Source: Promethearchaeota archaeon (GTDB taxonomy: Archaea; Asgardarchaeota; Lokiarchaeia; Helarchaeales; RDOG01). Taken from it: 63,463 nucleotides of DNA. The notes under the pieces are model-generated. The model was not told the DNA's origin. It did not search any database and saw only the letters and a list, made by a program, of their open reading frames with translations. Of this stretch, positions 1-8,830 are shown one piece after another. Location: positions 1 to 63,463 of the forward strand of contig RDOG01000022.1 of assembly GCA_011365055.1 (NCBI GenBank), written 5' to 3'. Position 1 is the first letter of the stretch; each line of letters begins with the position of its first letter. The position numbers and the translations under genes are program-made.

Positions 1-15
1 GGCTGCTTTTGGCAT
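1..15 (-). CDS. Start of an unidentified gene running off the window
   Basis: On the minus strand an ATG at 15-13 opens a reading frame that begins M-P-K-A-A and leaves the window. A GAGG stretch lies about 10 nt upstream of it, a reasonable Shine-Dalgarno site. Only five codons are visible, so no product can be named. It would be co-directional with the UPF0179 gene, but it lies downstream of that gene's stop with 71 nt between, so it could be the next gene of the same transcript. Confidence 0.35.
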
Positions 16-86
16 TTTAACTTGCCTCTTTTCTTGAAAATTAATTTAAAAATACAGAAAATTATAATTTTTTAAATTTTATTATT

Positions 87-545
87 TCATAAAATTTTTA
101 TTTTTGCGATTTTTAACCCGAGCTTGTTTTTGCATGATATATTCTTAGGTGTTAAAATTTCATTTATTTTGCATTTTTGACCCACTTTTATTTTTGCATT
201 GCATTTTTCATAATATTCGCATTCATAATCGGCACATTTAATTTGCTGAAAAGTGATGTTTGCACCCTCAAATGCCAAATTAGATGGAATTGAAGCAATT
301 ATGTCTAATTCTTTTACTTCAACAACAGTTACACCATCTTCATGTATAAAACATTCATGTTTTTTAGGTCTAACCTCAATTATTTCATACATACTATTAA
401 TTTTTAAGTTCTTCATGCAAACTTGAAATAATTTACATTCCTCACACTTTTCTAAATAACCTAAATGAATGAATTTATAGCCTTTCTTTGCTTGTTTATT
501 ACCAATCAAAGTAATTATCTTTCTGTTATCCAAAATAATCTCCAT
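87..545 (-). CDS. UPF0179 family protein
   Basis: Small archaeal protein of unknown function with the UPF0179 pattern: an N-terminal ITLIG(N)xxAKKGYKF segment, a C-x2-C...C cluster (CEECKLFQVC), a KKHECFIHEDGV stretch, an EGANITF motif and a second Cys group (CADYECEYYEKC) that suggests metal binding. I chose the ATG giving M-E-I-I-L; the frame stays open 21 codons further upstream, but the extra residues (hydrophobic, then basic) have no counterpart in the family. Divergent from psmB with a short shared promoter region. The role is unknown; the Cys pattern is seen directly, metal binding is inferred. Confidence 0.8.
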   Translation of the reverse strand: MEIILDNRKIITLIGNKQAKKGYKFIHLGYLEKCEECKLFQVCMKNLKINSMYEIIEVRPKKHECFIHEDGVTVVEVKELDIIASIPSNLAFEGANITFQQIKCADYECEYYEKCNAKIKVGQKCKINEILTPKNISCKNKLGLKIAKIKIL

Positions 546-611
546 TTTTTTTAAATTCGTTCTCAGATCAAACATTTTTAATAATAATAGTAAAAATTTA
601 TTAATCAAAAC

Positions 612-638
612 TTTTATATTATTCTTGAGTTTAACTCA
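612..638. promoter_or_regulatory. Promoter-like TATA plus 13-nt palindrome ahead of psmB
   Basis: In the 143-nt divergent region between the UPF0179 gene and psmB, a TATA-like run (TTTTATATT, 612-620) is followed at 626-638 by TGAGTTTAACTCA, a perfect 6+1+6 inverted repeat. Its place just downstream of the TATA-like box is where an archaeal repressor operator or a TBP-proximal regulator would sit. The sequence symmetry is seen; regulation is inferred. Confidence 0.35.
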
Positions 639-688
639 TTTAATAAACCTCTTTTTTACAAAATTTTACTTGCTTTGAGGTCAAATTA

Positions 689-1423
689 ATGCTATTTAAT
701 GATTATAATGATCAAATGATGAATAATTTATTCAAAAAAGAATCTTTTAATAACATATATGATAAAAATAAGAATGGAAATGTTCTTTTAACAGGAACCA
801 CTACTTTATCTATTCGATGTAAAGATGGAGTGGTTTTTGGAACTGATAGACGGGCTACAGCTGGCTATTATGTTGCATCTAAACATGCAAAAAAAACTCA
901 TAAAATTAATCAATCTGCTGCAATGACAATTGCAGGTGTTGTAGCTGATGCTCAAGCCTTAATCGACATACTGAGAATTGAATGCAATTTATATAATTTA
1001 AAACATGAGCATCCTATTTCAGTTTTAGCAACTGCAAGATTATTATCTAATATATTATTTGAAAGGCGTTGGTTTCCCTATTATACTCAACTTTTAATAG
1101 GTGGATATGATAATACTGGAGCAAGGGTTTTTTCAATGGATCCAGTTGGCTCCTTAATTGAGGAAAAGACGATTTCTGCAACTGGATCTGGAACTACATA
1201 TGCTATAGCTGTTTTGGAAGATGGATATCACGAGGGAATTACTATTAAAGAAGCAATTCCCATGGCAATTCATGCTGTTCGAACTTCAATAGAGCGAGAT
1301 ATTGGAAGTGGAAACGGCATAGATATCACCGTTATTGATAAAAATGGCTATAATGAATTAAGTAATCCAGAAATTGAAAAAGAATTGGAAAAGATTGGTA
1401 AAAAAATAAAGAGTTTTACTTAA
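689..1423 (+). CDS. psmB: 20S proteasome beta subunit
   Basis: N-terminal-nucleophile protease subunit of the archaeal 20S proteasome, which forms the inner catalytic rings and degrades unfolded proteins delivered by an AAA ATPase. A 36-residue propeptide ends in LLTG, followed by Thr37-Thr-Thr, so Thr37 is the predicted mature nucleophile after autocleavage. Counting from it, Asp17 (D53) and Lys33 (K69) of the active site are present. The GSGTTYA segment and C-terminal region fit the family. The 36-residue propeptide is long for an archaeon. The next gene is fttA, a neighbour seen in other archaea. The alpha subunit lies 35 kb away at 36058. Confidence 0.96.
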   Translation: MLFNDYNDQMMNNLFKKESFNNIYDKNKNGNVLLTGTTTLSIRCKDGVVFGTDRRATAGYYVASKHAKKTHKINQSAAMTIAGVVADAQALIDILRIECNLYNLKHEHPISVLATARLLSNILFERRWFPYYTQLLIGGYDNTGARVFSMDPVGSLIEEKTISATGSGTTYAIAVLEDGYHEGITIKEAIPMAIHAVRTSIERDIGSGNGIDITVIDKNGYNELSNPEIEKELEKIGKKIKSFT

Positions 1424-1511
1424 GATAATTAAATTTGAAAAAAAATTGCATAAGTACCATTGCATTATTTTTAAAATAACGCTTAGAAATTTAAAAGCTG
1501 GAAGTAAATAA

Positions 1512-3431
1512 ATGTTTTCTGAAAAAATATTAGATGAGATCACAGATCTTATACATAAAGAAGTACCAAAAGACGTACAAATAACAGCTATAGAATTTGA
1601 AGGTCCAGAGATTGCTATATACTCAAAAAATCCAAGAGTTCTTATGGATTACCGTGAAATGGTAAAAGATTTCGCTAAAAAAATTAAAAAGAGAATAGTT
1701 ATCAGATCAGATCCAAGCGTTAGATTGGATAAAGAAGAAGCAATCTCGCTTATAAATGAGATTTGCCCCGAAAAAGCGGGAGTCACAAGCATTAATTTTG
1801 ATGATAATGTTGGAGAAGTTATCATAGAAGCTAAAAAACCAGGTCTAGTAATTGGGCGAAATGGTTTAACTTTAAAGGAATTAACTAAAGCGGTCTTATG
1901 GAGGCCTTCTGTTGTTCGTACTCCTCCTCTAACATCAAAGATGATCAGCGGTATAAGAGACGTTTTAAAAAAAGGAAGTGTAGAAAGAAAAAAAATTATG
2001 AAAAATATTGGAGCTAGAATTCATCGCCCTTTATATTTAAAAGAAGAAGGTAATTATTATATAAGGTTAACTGCTTTTGGTGGTTTCAAAGAAGTTGGGA
2101 GAACTGCCATGCTTGTTCAAACCCCTGAAAGCAATGTTTTAATTGATTGTGGCATCAATGTAGGATCAACAAATCATAGCATATATCCCCAATTAGATCT
2201 TCCTGAATTTGATATTGAAGATATTGATGCAGTGATTATTACACATAGTCATTTAGATCACCAAGGATTCACGCCTTTTTTATTCAAATATGGTTATAAA
2301 GGCCCCCTTTATTGCACAAAAGCTACTAGAAATTTAATGACACTATTACAGTTAGATTATTTAGACATTTCAAATCGCGAAGGAAAAATTGCTCCATACG
2401 GTCAAAAGGATGTAAAAAAAGCAGTACTTCATACGATACCTTTGGAATTCGGTGAAGTTACAGATATTGCACCGGATATTCGCTTAACTTTACATAATGC
2501 AGGTCATATTTTAGGATCCTCGATAGTACATCTCCATATTAATGATGGAATGTATAATTTAGCCTATACTGGCGATTATAAATATGGTAAAACTCGCTTA
2601 TTAGAACCTGCAAATTATTTATTTCCAAGATTGGAAACACTCATTATTGAATCTACTTATGGTGGGCCAAGCGATAATCAACCAAATAGGAGAGAAGCTG
2701 AAAGAATCCTCGTTGACTCAATAAATCGGACATTACAAGTAGGTGGAAAGGTTTTAATCCCTGTTTTAGCAGTAGGCAGAGCTCAAGAATTAATTATTAC
2801 AATTGAAGAATATATGAGAAAAAATATATTGATGAAAGTTCCAGTTTTTATAGATGGAATGATTTCAGAAGCTACTGCAATTCATACTACGCATCCTGAA
2901 TATTTATCGAGAGATGTAAGAGATCAAATATTTCATCAAGGGCATAATCCATTTTTATCTGAAATTTTTGAACAAGTAGACAGTCAAAATGCTCGAGATG
3001 ACATCTATAAGGGTGATCCCTGTATTATAATGGCTACTTCTGGTATGTTAACAGGAGGTCCTTCTGTCGAATATTTCAAGAAATTGGCACCTGAGGAAGA
3101 AAATATGATGATATTCGTTAGTTATCAAGTCGAAGGCACTCTCGGGAGAAAAGTCCAGAAAGGTTTTCGAGAAATACCAATGAGGGATGATGATGGAAAA
3201 ACAAGAGCTGTTCGAGTCAATATGAAAATAGTAACTAATGAAGGATTTTCGGGACATTCATCAAGAACTCAAGCAATAGAATATGTTAGGAGAATGAAAC
3301 CTAGGCCAGAGCGAATAATTACTTGTCATGGTGAAGAAGCGAAATGTAATGCATTAGCAAGCGCTTTTCATAAGTTAATTAAGTGTGAGACAAGATCTCC
3401 TCAAAATTTAGAAACTTTAAGATTAAAATAA
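1512..3431 (+). CDS. fttA: Transcription termination factor FttA (aCPSF1), KH plus metallo-beta-lactamase/beta-CASP ribonuclease
   Basis: Archaeal homologue of eukaryotic CPSF73, known in the family to cleave nascent RNA and terminate transcription. Layout: N-terminal KH-like region (residues 1-70), a second KH domain with a GRNG loop at 115-118, the metallo-beta-lactamase core with THSHLDH at 244-250, further metal ligands in HNAGHILGSS and TGDYK, then a beta-CASP domain and C-terminal SGHSS and CHGEE motifs. At 639 residues it has the normal full length. It follows psmB after 88 nt and converges with sepF. Confidence 0.96.
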   Translation: MFSEKILDEITDLIHKEVPKDVQITAIEFEGPEIAIYSKNPRVLMDYREMVKDFAKKIKKRIVIRSDPSVRLDKEEAISLINEICPEKAGVTSINFDDNVGEVIIEAKKPGLVIGRNGLTLKELTKAVLWRPSVVRTPPLTSKMISGIRDVLKKGSVERKKIMKNIGARIHRPLYLKEEGNYYIRLTAFGGFKEVGRTAMLVQTPESNVLIDCGINVGSTNHSIYPQLDLPEFDIEDIDAVIITHSHLDHQGFTPFLFKYGYKGPLYCTKATRNLMTLLQLDYLDISNREGKIAPYGQKDVKKAVLHTIPLEFGEVTDIAPDIRLTLHNAGHILGSSIVHLHINDGMYNLAYTGDYKYGKTRLLEPANYLFPRLETLIIESTYGGPSDNQPNRREAERILVDSINRTLQVGGKVLIPVLAVGRAQELIITIEEYMRKNILMKVPVFIDGMISEATAIHTTHPEYLSRDVRDQIFHQGHNPFLSEIFEQVDSQNARDDIYKGDPCIIMATSGMLTGGPSVEYFKKLAPEEENMMIFVSYQVEGTLGRKVQKGFREIPMRDDDGKTRAVRVNMKIVTNEGFSGHSSRTQAIEYVRRMKPRPERIITCHGEEAKCNALASAFHKLIKCETRSPQNLETLRLK

Positions 3432-3437
3432 TTTTTT

Positions 3438-3746
3438 TTAATTCTTATGGAATTGAATTTCAGGTCCTGGAGTAAGAATTAGATAATTTTTTCCTAACTG
3501 AGCGATTTCTCCATTATTCATTTTTGAAAAATAAGTTAGTTCCTCAATTATATGTTTTAATTCAATATTTTGTCTACTATTATTTCTTTTTACAAGCATA
3601 CTTAAATTCAAAATTACAATATTCCCTTCTCTCATTTCATCTTTAACTGGTGAAACGTCATTAATGCTCGAAAGTGAGATAGATTTTATATAAGTCACTC
3701 CATCTTCAATTTTATTTGTATTTTTTCTTTTTATGAAATCAAACAT
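3438..3746 (-). CDS. sepF: SepF-like cell-division protein
   Basis: Archaeal SepF, in other archaea the membrane anchor of FtsZ. The 102-residue protein has a short basic N-terminus (MFDFIKRK), which may act as the membrane-binding amphipathic helix, then the SepF core: a strand with NIVILNLSML, a helix around IIEELTYFS, and the closing GEIAQLGKNYLILTP, matching the family's GEI.KIG...FLVTP ending. It stands alone between convergent fttA and divergent PUA gene. No ftsZ is in the window. Confidence 0.85.
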   Translation of the reverse strand: MFDFIKRKNTNKIEDGVTYIKSISLSSINDVSPVKDEMREGNIVILNLSMLVKRNNSRQNIELKHIIEELTYFSKMNNGEIAQLGKNYLILTPGPEIQFHKN

Positions 3747-3803
3747 TTAAATTTCACCAATATGATTTAGTTTTATAATAGTTTTAATTAAAGTGACATC
3801 GTG

Positions 3804-4313
3804 ATGTTACAAGTAAAGGATAGACACTTTTTAAAGAAAAAAGTATTAATTGAGCTTAAAGAAAAACTAATTAATCTTTATCCTATGAAAGATAATGAAA
3901 TTTTCCCGAAATCTTCAAAGATAGAGATGGTAAAAACTGAAAAAGATTTAATAATTTATTTTATTAATGATGAAGCCATGCTAATACAAGACAGAGATTT
4001 ACTTTTTCCAACATTGAATGCCGTATTAGATAAAAAATTTAAATTATTTGAAGCGAGTGTTGATAAAGGAGCTATCAAATTTGTAGCCAATGGTGCAGAT
4101 GTAATGATTCCTGGTATTGTTAATGTTGATGAATCAATTGAAAAAGGGAATATTATAGCTGTTGTGGATGATGAATTTAAAAAAACTTTAGCAATTGGTT
4201 TAGCATTAATGAGTGCTAATGAAATTAAAAAGAATAAAAATGGGAAAGCAATCAAAAGCATACATCACATTGGTGATAAAATTTGGAACACCATTAAAAA
4301 TTTGAAATCGTGA
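3804..4313 (+). CDS. PUA-domain RNA-binding protein (MCT-1/Tma20-like, COG2016 type)
   Basis: 169-residue protein with an N-terminal alpha/beta region (KKKVLIELKEKL...) and a C-terminal PUA domain (about residues 75-160): KGAIKFVANGADVMIPGIV, then KGNIIAVVDDE and AIGLALMSANEI. This matches the archaeal relatives of eukaryotic MCT-1/Tma20, which act on ribosomes during initiation or recycling. The frame also opens at a GTG one codon earlier; I take the ATG. It lies upstream of LSm and L37e, an information-processing neighbourhood. Confidence 0.82.
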   Translation: MLQVKDRHFLKKKVLIELKEKLINLYPMKDNEIFPKSSKIEMVKTEKDLIIYFINDEAMLIQDRDLLFPTLNAVLDKKFKLFEASVDKGAIKFVANGADVMIPGIVNVDESIEKGNIIAVVDDEFKKTLAIGLALMSANEIKKNKNGKAIKSIHHIGDKIWNTIKNLKS

Positions 4314-4463
4314 AAAAAAAATTAATAATTAAACTTAAAAGCAAATATACTTGAAAATATTTAATAAAATAAAATTAAAAAGAACTCAATGAAAATCTTA
4401 AAGAGAGAATTTTTATTTGAAATACTAAAATTATTATTATTACATTGATAGGATTGAATTAAT

Positions 4464-4718
4464 TTGATAGGATCTCAAAAACCATTGGAATTATTAAGTA
4501 AATCACTGGATCAACGGGTACTTATTAAACTAAAAGGAAATCGAGAACTTCGAGGCCGATTAATTGGCTTCGATCAACATATGAACTTAATATTAGAAAA
4601 TGCAGAAGAAGTAATTGCCTCTGATGAGGAGACTGTAAAAAGTCTTGGTACAATAATCGTAAGAGGAGATAATGTTATCATAATAAGTCCCCCCAGACAA
4701 AAAATAACTAAAGAATAA
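4464..4718 (+). CDS. Sm-like (LSm/SmAP1) RNA-binding protein
   Basis: 84-residue archaeal Sm protein that should form a heptameric ring binding U-rich RNA. Sm1 motif: RVLIKLKGNRELRGRLIGFD followed by the HMNLIL strand; Sm2 motif: IIVRGDNVIII. The start is a TTG (TTGATAGGATCTC); no in-frame ATG lies upstream. L37e follows after 20 nt, a gene pair that is conserved widely in archaea. Confidence 0.95.
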   Translation: MIGSQKPLELLSKSLDQRVLIKLKGNRELRGRLIGFDQHMNLILENAEEVIASDEETVKSLGTIIVRGDNVIIISPPRQKITKE

Positions 4719-4738
4719 AAATCAATTTGGTTTGAAAA

Positions 4739-4924
4739 ATGACGAAAGGTACTTCTCAGTTTGGAAAGCACAATAAAAAAACTCATATAAGGTGCCGAAG
4801 ATGTGGAAGACACTCCTATCACGTACGGCATAGTATTTGTGCTGCTTGTGGATTTGGAAAATCCGCTAAAATAAAAAAATATAGTTGGAAAACTAAAAAC
4901 ATTAATAGAATCCGCAAAATCTAA
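4739..4924 (+). CDS. rpl37e: 50S ribosomal protein L37e
   Basis: 61-residue basic ribosomal protein with a zinc ribbon C19-x2-C22...C34-x2-C37 (CRRCG and CAACG) and the family's N-terminus MTKGTxxFGKxNKKTHxRCRRCG. Full length. Co-directional with the LSm gene 20 nt upstream and ends 18 nt before tRNA-Ala. Confidence 0.98.
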   Translation: MTKGTSQFGKHNKKTHIRCRRCGRHSYHVRHSICAACGFGKSAKIKKYSWKTKNINRIRKI

Positions 4925-4942
4925 TTTTCTATTTCTAAATTT

Positions 4943-5046
4943 GGGCCAGTAGATCAGCCATTTCAATTAAAGAATTGGAACTGCAATGGTAGATCGTCTC
5001 GTTGGCATCGAGGAGGTCGCGGGATCGAGGCCCGCCTGGTCCACCA
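4943..5046 (+). tRNA. tRNA-Ala(GGC) with a ~29-nt insertion in the D-loop
   Basis: Acceptor GGGCCAG (4943-4949) pairs with CTGGTCC (5036-5042) including the G3:U70 wobble that marks alanine tRNAs; discriminator A and an encoded CCA (5044-5046). Anticodon stem TCTCG/CGAGG encloses TTGGCAT, anticodon GGC. T arm GCGGG/CCCGC with loop ATCGAGG. D stem GATC/GATC is interrupted: after GATCAG (to 4957) about 29 nt (around 4958-4986) come before TGGTAGATC. The insert contains the hairpin CAATT-AAAG-AATTG. Removing it restores a normal D loop, so I read it as a non-canonical archaeal tRNA intron; the exact splice sites are not fixed. Confidence 0.88.
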
Positions 5047-5048
5047 AC

Positions 5049-6299
5049 TTAAAAAATAAGTGTTAAAATTAAAAATATAGCTGCTAATATATTTAATACA
5101 ATATTTGAAATAAATAATTCATTCTTGGGTAGATCCGTTTTATCATTTGTTAATAAAAGTAATACTGAAAATTGTAAAATTAAAACTCCCAGACCGAATA
5201 AAATCGAGCCATAAATAGAAAAAGTAATGAAAAAGTTTTCAATGGAACTTATTAAAGGAATCTGACCTAAAACTATAAAATATCCTGGCAATGAATACAT
5301 CAAGAAATTTATCCCTATGAATATTTGTACAAGCCATATTTTCTTCTCTATATTATCTTTTTGAACCAAATGGTATATCGGCATAATCCAAACAAAGAAC
5401 CAAGGAACTAAAAATGATTGGAATAATAAAAATAGTGTAAATGACCAAAATATCGTATTTATGGATAAGTCTTCTTCTTTTCTCTCTATATATAAGACAT
5501 AAAATATTATTATGCCAATTGCTGTGAAACTTGAAGCATATTGGAGAATTTGTTTTGCAACTCCGAATCCATGAATTAAATAATACGGTTGATTCAACGG
5601 ATGCCCCTCGGTCATTCTAAAAGGATTTAATATAATATCAAATATCGAAACATTTGAAAGAAAATAAAAAGGTAAAATTAAAGCTAAAAAGGTCGCTAAA
5701 AAGCTAATTACTAATAATATAATATTTTTTATCTCTTTTCTTTTAATTAAAAAAAGTCCAACAGGAATAAGAATAACAATAGCAAATAATTTGGTCAGAA
5801 GACCAAGAGCAACTGTAATACCCACACCAACATAATTCTTTCTTAGATAAAAATTTAAACTTAAAGCAATTAATAGAACAAGAAGTATGTCATTATTTAC
5901 TTGAACTATTGAAAAAAATATCATTATTGTATTAAGACTGTAAAAAAACATTATCTTATTTGAGTTTTGAATCCCTAAAACCTTACAAATATCATACATT
6001 ATTAGAAATATTACAATATTTATCCCCGCTTGAATACATCTAGCAATTAAAACATTCATTGACATTAATCCTAGCAATCCTAAATAATATTCCATCACTA
6101 TAGGATAAAAAGGAATGAAATCTCTGAATAATAGATGCCCTTGGGCAATATGTATCCCATCAATGGCATAATAATAATAAAAATCCTCAAATGCAGGAAC
6201 ATTAAAGAGCGTAAGGAATAAAATTAAGATAAAAATGATGGAAATATAAAAAATCAACACTCTTTTGAAATCAGCTTGAATTCTAGTAAAGATACTCAT
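5049..6299 (-). CDS. Polytopic membrane protein, GT-C-like glycosyltransferase candidate
   Basis: 416 residues with about ten to twelve hydrophobic helices. The first loop after TM1 carries DFYYYYAIDG and GHLLFRDFIPFYP, the acidic and aromatic pattern seen in lipid-linked-sugar glycosyltransferases of the GT-C fold (GT87/PIG-M-like); a conserved-looking ND sits later (VNNDILL). It would use a polyprenyl-phosphate sugar on the outer face of the membrane. The exact substrate cannot be told. Its stop codon lies 2 nt beyond the CCA end of tRNA-Ala, on the opposite strand. Confidence 0.6.
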   Translation of the reverse strand: MSIFTRIQADFKRVLIFYISIIFILILFLTLFNVPAFEDFYYYYAIDGIHIAQGHLLFRDFIPFYPIVMEYYLGLLGLMSMNVLIARCIQAGINIVIFLIMYDICKVLGIQNSNKIMFFYSLNTIMIFFSIVQVNNDILLVLLIALSLNFYLRKNYVGVGITVALGLLTKLFAIVILIPVGLFLIKRKEIKNIILLVISFLATFLALILPFYFLSNVSIFDIILNPFRMTEGHPLNQPYYLIHGFGVAKQILQYASSFTAIGIIIFYVLYIERKEEDLSINTIFWSFTLFLLFQSFLVPWFFVWIMPIYHLVQKDNIEKKIWLVQIFIGINFLMYSLPGYFIVLGQIPLISSIENFFITFSIYGSILFGLGVLILQFSVLLLLTNDKTDLPKNELFISNIVLNILAAIFLILTLIF

Positions 6300-6446
6300 G
6301 AATTTTTATTCCTTTTTTATCTATTGATATTTCTAATACAAAACCAGAATAATAATTTTTTTAATTTATTTAAAAATAATCTTTAAAAATAAATCCAGAT
6401 AAACAATCTTAAAGAGTTTGAAATATTAAAGAAGGATAATTTTATT

Positions 6447-7853
6447 ATGTTTGTAAACGAAAAAGATAAAAAAGAATTCATTTTTTTCGTAGTTTTAATA
6501 ATAATTATTAATTTTATCTCAATTATTAATTATTTTAACGGATTTTTTATTAGCGACGAACTCACGATGATTCATTGGCAACAAACTCAGAAAAATTTCT
6601 TTCTTGATTTTACTTTAATTTATTATCGACCAATTCCAATGTTCATAATAGGTTTATTTTATTCAATTTTTGGGTTAAATCCCATTCCATATCATTTATT
6701 AACGGTATTAATGAATTCCGTTAACACGATCTTATTTTTAATCATTTCCCGAAAATTATTTAAAAATAAATTAATAGGATATTTTGCTACCATTATTTTT
6801 ATAATTTTTTATGGAATATGTTTCGAAGTTCTTCTTTGGATTGCCGTTTACTTTGATTTATTCTTCATATTTTTTGCACTATTAAGTTTATTTTTCTTCA
6901 TAAGATATTATCAAGAGGAAAAAAATAAAATTCTTAATTTTCTAATTGCTGGTTTATTAATCAATATTGCTTATATTTGTAAGGAAACAGCATTATTCAT
7001 AGTTCCAATATTTGTTGTATTTGATTTCTTAATTGAAGAAAATTTTAAGAATTTCGTAAAAAAAATATGGCGATATCTTGTTTTTATCCCAATTCCTGCA
7101 ATAATATTATTAAATTATTTTAATTCCTCTACTAGAACATTATACACCATTTGGAATTATCTAGGAATGGGAATGCTCGCCATTTTACTTTTACCCATTC
7201 TCCTAAAATTAAGAAAAATAGATAATAATAACTTAAAATTAACTTACTTATTATTATATTTTAGTTGTTTTCCATTAATGGTCGCACCTACAAGCAGAAT
7301 TTGGTACTTTACAGCTTTAGGATTAAGTCTTTTTATTTCTCAAATGCTATTTAAAAACGTTAAATATTCTTTTTTTGAGTTCTTACAAAGGATTAGAAGT
7401 TTTAATTACACTAAAAAAAGAAAAATTAGCCTTCTTTTACTGATTTCCTTAATCAGTTCTTCATTAACTTTGTATATTTTTGCTAATCTATCTTATACTT
7501 GGGCTAGTTCTTCCACTTATAACGTCTCAAGCACAATTATCAATATTAACACAACAGGAAAGACGGTTTATCTTGTAAATGTTCCTTATAATCCATTAGT
7601 ATGGGCAATGCATGAAGATCATATCCAAACAAGCGTGTTGGTAATGAGTGGAAAAATTATCAACATTAATTTCATTTTTATAGACGATCAAAATAAATTA
7701 TTATTTCAAGGTCAAGCTGAATATGGTGCAGAATTAGTATCAATTGATAAATACAATAATTTAACTCAAAACTCTTCAAATATTATGTTTCTCTATGATC
7801 TACCAACATTTAGTCTTCGTAACGTCAGTTTTGTAAATTATGCTAATTGGTAA
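6447..7853 (+). CDS. Polytopic membrane protein, PMT/ArnT-like GT-C candidate
   Basis: 468 residues; about nine to eleven membrane helices and a C-terminal extracytoplasmic domain of roughly 100 residues after the last helix (from about residue 350). The first loop has FISDELTMIHW, an acidic DE pair in the place used by GT-C enzymes to bind the lipid donor, followed by YYRPIPMFIIG, similar to dolichyl-phosphate mannose:protein O-mannosyltransferase relatives. Divergent from the other GT-C-like gene; together with the FkbM gene downstream it suggests cell-surface glycan work. Confidence 0.6.
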   Translation: MFVNEKDKKEFIFFVVLIIIINFISIINYFNGFFISDELTMIHWQQTQKNFFLDFTLIYYRPIPMFIIGLFYSIFGLNPIPYHLLTVLMNSVNTILFLIISRKLFKNKLIGYFATIIFIIFYGICFEVLLWIAVYFDLFFIFFALLSLFFFIRYYQEEKNKILNFLIAGLLINIAYICKETALFIVPIFVVFDFLIEENFKNFVKKIWRYLVFIPIPAIILLNYFNSSTRTLYTIWNYLGMGMLAILLLPILLKLRKIDNNNLKLTYLLLYFSCFPLMVAPTSRIWYFTALGLSLFISQMLFKNVKYSFFEFLQRIRSFNYTKKRKISLLLLISLISSSLTLYIFANLSYTWASSSTYNVSSTIININTTGKTVYLVNVPYNPLVWAMHEDHIQTSVLVMSGKIININFIFIDDQNKLLFQGQAEYGAELVSIDKYNNLTQNSSNIMFLYDLPTFSLRNVSFVNYANW

Positions 7854-7915
7854 GATAGAAAATTTATTATTTACAAAATTTTTAAGAATAAAAGACATGA
7901 AATATCTATGAAAAT

Positions 7916-8022
7916 GGTCGCGTGATCTAGTTGGTTATGATGCTGCCTTGACGTGGCAGTTGTCTCCTTGCATTGAGGTGACAGCTTAAATGTCCCCAGT
8001 TCAAGTCTGGGCGCGACCACCA
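7916..8022 (+). tRNA. tRNA-Val(GAC) with a ~30-nt insertion in the variable region
   Basis: Acceptor GGTCGCG (7916-7922) pairs perfectly with CGCGACC (8012-8018), discriminator A, encoded CCA (8020-8022). Anticodon stem CTGCC/GGCAG with loop TTGACGT, anticodon GAC. T arm CCCAG/CTGGG with loop TTCAAGT. Between the anticodon stem (ends 7959) and the T stem (starts 7995) lie 35 nt instead of about 5. The extra ~30 nt hold TGTC (7961-7964) pairing with GACA (7980-7983), a plausible central helix of a bulge-helix-bulge splice motif. Splice sites are ambiguous because of short direct repeats (TTGTC/ATGTC). Confidence 0.88.
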
Positions 8023-8065
8023 TTTATCTTTTATAAAAATAATTAATTTAAACAGTTAGAGAAAA

Positions 8066-8818
8066 ATGGGACAACTATACGGTAAGGGTGATGCACATAG
8101 ACGACTTTTACGCATCAATTCTCTTCTTAAAATAATTTATAATAAATCTTTAAAACCCTTTTCAAAATTATTAAAAAATTTAATTACACATCTTCCTTTA
8201 TCTAACTTTTATTTCCGTCCCTATTATATTGATGATATCTACATGGCTCTAGGATTATGGGAACCTTATGTAAATGAATTTTTTACTCCCAAAAAAGGAG
8301 ATATAATACTCGATGTTGGTTCTCATATTGGTTATTTTACTTTAATAGCAGCACATCGGGCAGGATCTGAAGGAAAAATCATATGTGTTGAACCTGATCC
8401 CAGAAATTATAAATTATTAAAAATGAATATAGTAAAAAATGGATTAAAAAATATTATTTTATTCCACGGTGCTTTAGGTTCAAAATCCGGCTTGACAGAA
8501 TTCATAATTGATGAAAATCCTTTGGAATCTGAATTGTCAGTGGAATCAAATCATTTTAAAAAAATAATTTCAGTAAAAATGTTAACTATGGATGCTTTAA
8601 TGGAAAAATTACACATTAAACAGGTCGATTGGATAAAAATTGATGTTGAAGGTGCTGTAAACGACGTACTCTTAGGTGGAAAAACCACACTTCAGAATAA
8701 AAATAAAATGATCATAGAGACACGAGGTGAAACAACCTTAAGGATTCTTTCAGATTATGGATACACTTATTATCCTTTATTGGATCCGAAATATAATTAT
8801 TATTTAGCGAAGAAATAA
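8066..8818 (+). CDS. FkbM family SAM-dependent methyltransferase
   Basis: 250 residues. The SAM-binding motif DIILDVGSHIGYFT is followed by the acidic loop VEPDP, then an FHGALG strand and the FkbM hallmark DWIKIDVEGAVNDVLLGG. These enzymes methylate hydroxyls on sugars or small molecules, and with two GT-C-like genes nearby a role in modifying a surface glycan is likely. The N-terminal 70 residues are basic and may touch the membrane. It starts 44 nt after tRNA-Val and is followed after 12 nt by a membrane protein, probably in one transcript. Confidence 0.85.
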   Translation: MGQLYGKGDAHRRLLRINSLLKIIYNKSLKPFSKLLKNLITHLPLSNFYFRPYYIDDIYMALGLWEPYVNEFFTPKKGDIILDVGSHIGYFTLIAAHRAGSEGKIICVEPDPRNYKLLKMNIVKNGLKNIILFHGALGSKSGLTEFIIDENPLESELSVESNHFKKIISVKMLTMDALMEKLHIKQVDWIKIDVEGAVNDVLLGGKTTLQNKNKMIIETRGETTLRILSDYGYTYYPLLDPKYNYYLAKK

Positions 8819-8830
8819 GGTATTAAAAAC

